From Candidatus Woesearchaeota archaeon (GTDB taxonomy: Archaea > Nanobdellota > Nanobdellia > Woesearchaeales > JABIAG01), in the NCBI GenBank assembly GCA_019323235.1, contig JAHWHN010000043.1, positions 1-14,653 of the forward strand: a stretch of DNA of 14,653 bases, read 5' to 3'. Of this stretch, positions 13,135 through 14,653 are shown in pieces; within the stretch, counting starts at the first letter, position 1; each line of letters begins with the position of its first letter. The notes below the pieces were generated by a model. It searched no databases, was not told the DNA's origin, and saw nothing but the letters and a program-made list of their open reading frames with translations. A program made the position numbers and the translations under genes.

Positions 13135-14162
13135 TATAGCCTCCTGAAAAATTGATTATATGCTGAGTTTAATTGTATTCCTTTATTATCAAAGGATTCA
13201 TCATTTGAATTATAATTTGATTTCTGACAGATTCTTTTATCTTCTAGTAAACTTCTTAATGCATGATTATAGTCTTTACCCTTATGATCTCCAAAATTAT
13301 CATTAGTTACTTGAAATAACAAATTTTTGTAAGAAATTCCACCTTCATCTGGAATTGAATTAATTACTTTATCTTCGATAGTTTCTTTTGTTGCTAGAAC
13401 TTGATTCTGATTTTTATTAAATTTGAAATCATTATAACACATATTTAACCAGCAATCATTTGTACATAACATCATTCTGAAAATTTCACCATTTTTTGTA
13501 TTATACAGAGGAATATAGTTTACTGCTTTGAATTTTTCTAATAAGGATTCTCTATATTTTTGGAAGGTTTCTTCTGGTGTAAATTCTGGTTCTATATTTA
13601 CACTTCTTCTGATAGTTTTTTTATAACCTTCATTATTTTGAGCAGCTCCAACTACTTTTTTAAAGATAAAATGAGGAAAATAAATTAAAACATCTGTTTT
13701 TTGGTCAAATTTTCTAATTGTATCTATGGCTCTAGTATCATAGCCTTTTAGATTAAACGGGTCTATAAATACTAAAGTATGGCCCATTTTTGAATACAAA
13801 GCTTGTTCTAGTAAGTTATAAAAATCACCTTGCTTTGTATAAATGTTTATATTAGGACTATTTGGTTTATTTTGTGTTAGAACTTCTTTTAATAATTCAT
13901 GAGATTTTGGAAGGTATTCAAAGAAAACCGCTTGGATTAATTTATCATAGTCTGGGTTTGTTTCTAATAAGTCTTTAAAAACATTTAATGCAACAACTGG
14001 ACCACCAATCTCGCCATCTTGGTACATTCCCTCTCCAGCTAAACCATCAATGTAAGTTAGATTTGATTTTTGATTAGCGAAGACCTTATGTTCAATAACT
14101 TTCTTTAGTATTTCATGTTTAAAGTTAGTCCAGGGTTGCTTTTCTTTGAAAAAATCTTGCAT
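13134..14162 (-). CDS. tcmP: TcmP-like protein (three-Cys-motif partner family)
   Basis: A 342-residue protein. The start, DFFKEKQPWTNFKHEIL (3-19), then YIDGLAGEGMYQDG (37-50), GGPVVAL (53-59), FFEYLP (80-85), GDFYN (112-116) and LVFIDPFNLKG (130-140), matches the TcmP family, recalled as FF...PW..K..lL...Y.D.FAGkG.f.dG...GSP..Al. The fold is methyltransferase-like: DGLAGEG resembles a SAM-binding loop and IDPF the catalytic-motif position, but its activity is not established to my knowledge. Residues ~262-330 look like a winged helix. TcmP is usually found with a three-Cys-motif protein; here the coupled neighbour is an unrelated 366-residue protein. The promoter is weak: TTTAAGAA about 28 nt upstream, or an AT-rich element near 14206-14219 shared with the divergent gene. 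No Shine-Dalgarno is seen. Confidence 0.72.
   Translation of the reverse strand: MQDFFKEKQPWTNFKHEILKKVIEHKVFANQKSNLTYIDGLAGEGMYQDGEIGGPVVALNVFKDLLETNPDYDKLIQAVFFEYLPKSHELLKEVLTQNKPNSPNINIYTKQGDFYNLLEQALYSKMGHTLVFIDPFNLKGYDTRAIDTIRKFDQKTDVLIYFPHFIFKKVVGAAQNNEGYKKTIRRSVNIEPEFTPEETFQKYRESLLEKFKAVNYIPLYNTKNGEIFRMMLCTNDCWLNMCYNDFKFNKNQNQVLATKETIEDKVINSIPDEGGISYKNLLFQVTNDNFGDHKGKDYNHALRSLLEDKRICQKSNYNSNDESFDNKGIQLNSAYNQFFRRL
13140..13145 (-). promoter_or_regulatory. Shine-Dalgarno AGGAGG within the tcmP-like gene
   Basis: A perfect AGGAGG on the minus strand, 5 nt before the ATG at 13134. It is the strongest ribosome-binding site in the window and drives the second gene of the operon. Confidence 0.8.
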
Positions 14163-14212
14163 ATAATCAAGAAGATTATTTTATTCTTAAAGTTTATTGA
14201 AATGATTAAATA

Positions 14213-14220
14213 TTTATACT
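14213..14220 (+). promoter_or_regulatory. TATA box of the small Nudix-like gene
   Basis: TTTATACT (with AAATA before it) begins 28 nt before the ATG at 14241; the adjacent AT-rich bases may also serve the divergent tcmP-like gene. Confidence 0.5.
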
Positions 14221-14240
14221 AGAAATATTTTTTGAGGGTT

Positions 14241-14588
14241 ATGAATACCATCAAACATATTTTATTATTAATTGATGATAATGGCAAAATTGTACTTAAA
14301 AAAGATGATAATATTTGGAGAATTCCAGATTTTGAAGTATCTTTGAAAGAATCATCTCATCATGCCATAATTAGATATATTAGCTCTGAATTTAATTCTA
14401 GAGTTAAGGATATTGTTAAATTAGAGCATAAATTTGAAGATAATATTATGTATTCACTATTCTTGGTTAAAACTGATAATGTTGAGAATTCTAGTTCAGT
14501 AAGAAAATTCGACCCAGAGTTTGTTAATTTAGACAATGTTTGTGAGAATACAAAATGGGCTTTGGATGTTATGAAAAATAAAAAATAA
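14241..14588 (+). CDS. small Nudix-like protein with a degenerate Nudix box
   Basis: A 115-residue protein, close to the minimum size of a Nudix domain. HILLLIDDNGKIVLKKDDNIWRIP (6-29, strands 1-3) leads to a segment that fits the Nudix box GX5EX7REUXEEXGU at 31-53: Phe31 replaces Gly, Glu37 is kept, Arg45 is kept, Tyr46 replaces Glu, Ser49-Glu50 replaces EE and Asn52 replaces Gly. The strand IMYSLFLVKTD (69-79) follows as in Nudix folds. Loss of two metal-binding Glu residues argues against normal hydrolase activity. I chose ATG 14241 because the TATA box puts the transcript start there; an in-frame TTG at 14232 lies upstream of it. The family assignment is moderate because only the pattern, not the catalytic residues, is retained. 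Confidence 0.6.
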   Translation: MNTIKHILLLIDDNGKIVLKKDDNIWRIPDFEVSLKESSHHAIIRYISSEFNSRVKDIVKLEHKFEDNIMYSLFLVKTDNVENSSSVRKFDPEFVNLDNVCENTKWALDVMKNKK

Positions 14589-14611
14589 AAAAATTAATTT
14601 AAATAATAGAA

Positions 14612-14653
14612 TTAATTAGTTCTTTCTCTTCTATCTCTATTTTTAGGTCTAGA
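14612..14653 (-). CDS. probable 3' tip of a leftward gene (runs off the window)
   Basis: Reading leftward from 14653, 13 codons (SRPKNRDRRERTN) end in TAA at 14614-14612. The Arg/Lys-rich tail is like those of RNA-binding or ribosomal proteins. Beyond the stop, the minus strand has a long T-rich tract (complement of the A-tract 14580-14593), consistent with a gene end. The evidence is thin because only 42 bases are present. Confidence 0.4.
   Translation of the reverse strand, partial: SRPKNRDRRERTN

Noticed and set aside
14232..14240. TTG start for the small Nudix-like gene
   Set aside because: It would be 19 nt from the TATA box, upstream of the predicted transcript start; the ATG at 14241 fits the spacing of the other genes.
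1..14653. tRNA, rRNA, riboswitch, CRISPR array, insertion sequence or attachment site
   Set aside because: No GC-rich structured segment, evenly spaced repeat array, transposase or integrase motif, or terminal inverted repeats with target duplications were found; all intergenic gaps are under 150 bp.

Overview
The window is a gene-dense, very AT-rich (roughly 30% GC or less by eye) stretch that looks archaeal, most likely from a DPANN lineage of the Woesearchaeota/Pacearchaeota type. The reasons are: genes preceded by BRE/TATA core promoters of the form AACATTTATAWA rather than -35/-10 boxes; start codons lying almost exactly 30 nt downstream of the first T of that TATA box, which implies leaderless mRNAs; Shine-Dalgarno sites mainly on genes with a leader or inside operons; Arg codons that are nearly all AGA; and gene families common in such genomes (a TIM-barrel protein with a large charged insert, a nucleotidyltransferase with a Lys-rich tail, a SET methyltransferase, a Hanks-type kinase). 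The lineage is an inference. No tRNA, rRNA, CRISPR array, insertion sequence or integrase was seen.

Layout. 1-133: the start of a leftward gene of unknown function, divergent from a eukaryote-like Ser/Thr protein kinase (238-1605) across a perfectly symmetric bidirectional promoter. 1717-2772: an HExxH zinc metalloprotease resembling the ImmA/IrrE core. 2843-4150: a nucleotidyltransferase followed by a HEPN-like helical region. 4278-6023: an AP-endonuclease/xylose-isomerase-type TIM barrel carrying a ~210-residue charged insert. 6135-6629: a complete SET plus post-SET lysine methyltransferase. 7600 down to 6609: a two-gene leftward operon (coiled coil plus Ada-like metal-binding protein, then an unknown protein). 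7717-8085: a small unknown gene. 9818 down to 8089: an ABC-2 exporter (ATPase plus permease). 9911-10555: a helical domain fused to a degenerate Nudix domain. 10586-12037: a DUF2779-type protein with PD-(D/E)XK and DEDD nuclease modules. 14162 down to 12034: an operon of a TcmP-like protein (three-Cys-motif partner family) and an unrecognised 366-residue partner. 14241-14588: a minimal Nudix-like protein. 14612-14653: the probable 3' tip of a leftward gene.

The strands alternate in short blocks. Convergent pairs overlap or nearly touch (21-nt overlap at 6609-6629, 3-nt gap at 8086-8088, a shared TTAA stop at 12034-12037). Clear functional links are limited to the co-translated pairs: ABC ATPase/permease, Ada-like/unknown, and TcmP-like/unknown. 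The most distinctive signals are regulatory. Two divergent intergenic regions carry a dyad placed exactly midway between the two TATA boxes, and the TIM-barrel and SET genes have arrays of direct and inverted promoter elements. The most plausible undescribed gene system is the TcmP-like protein with its translationally coupled partner.
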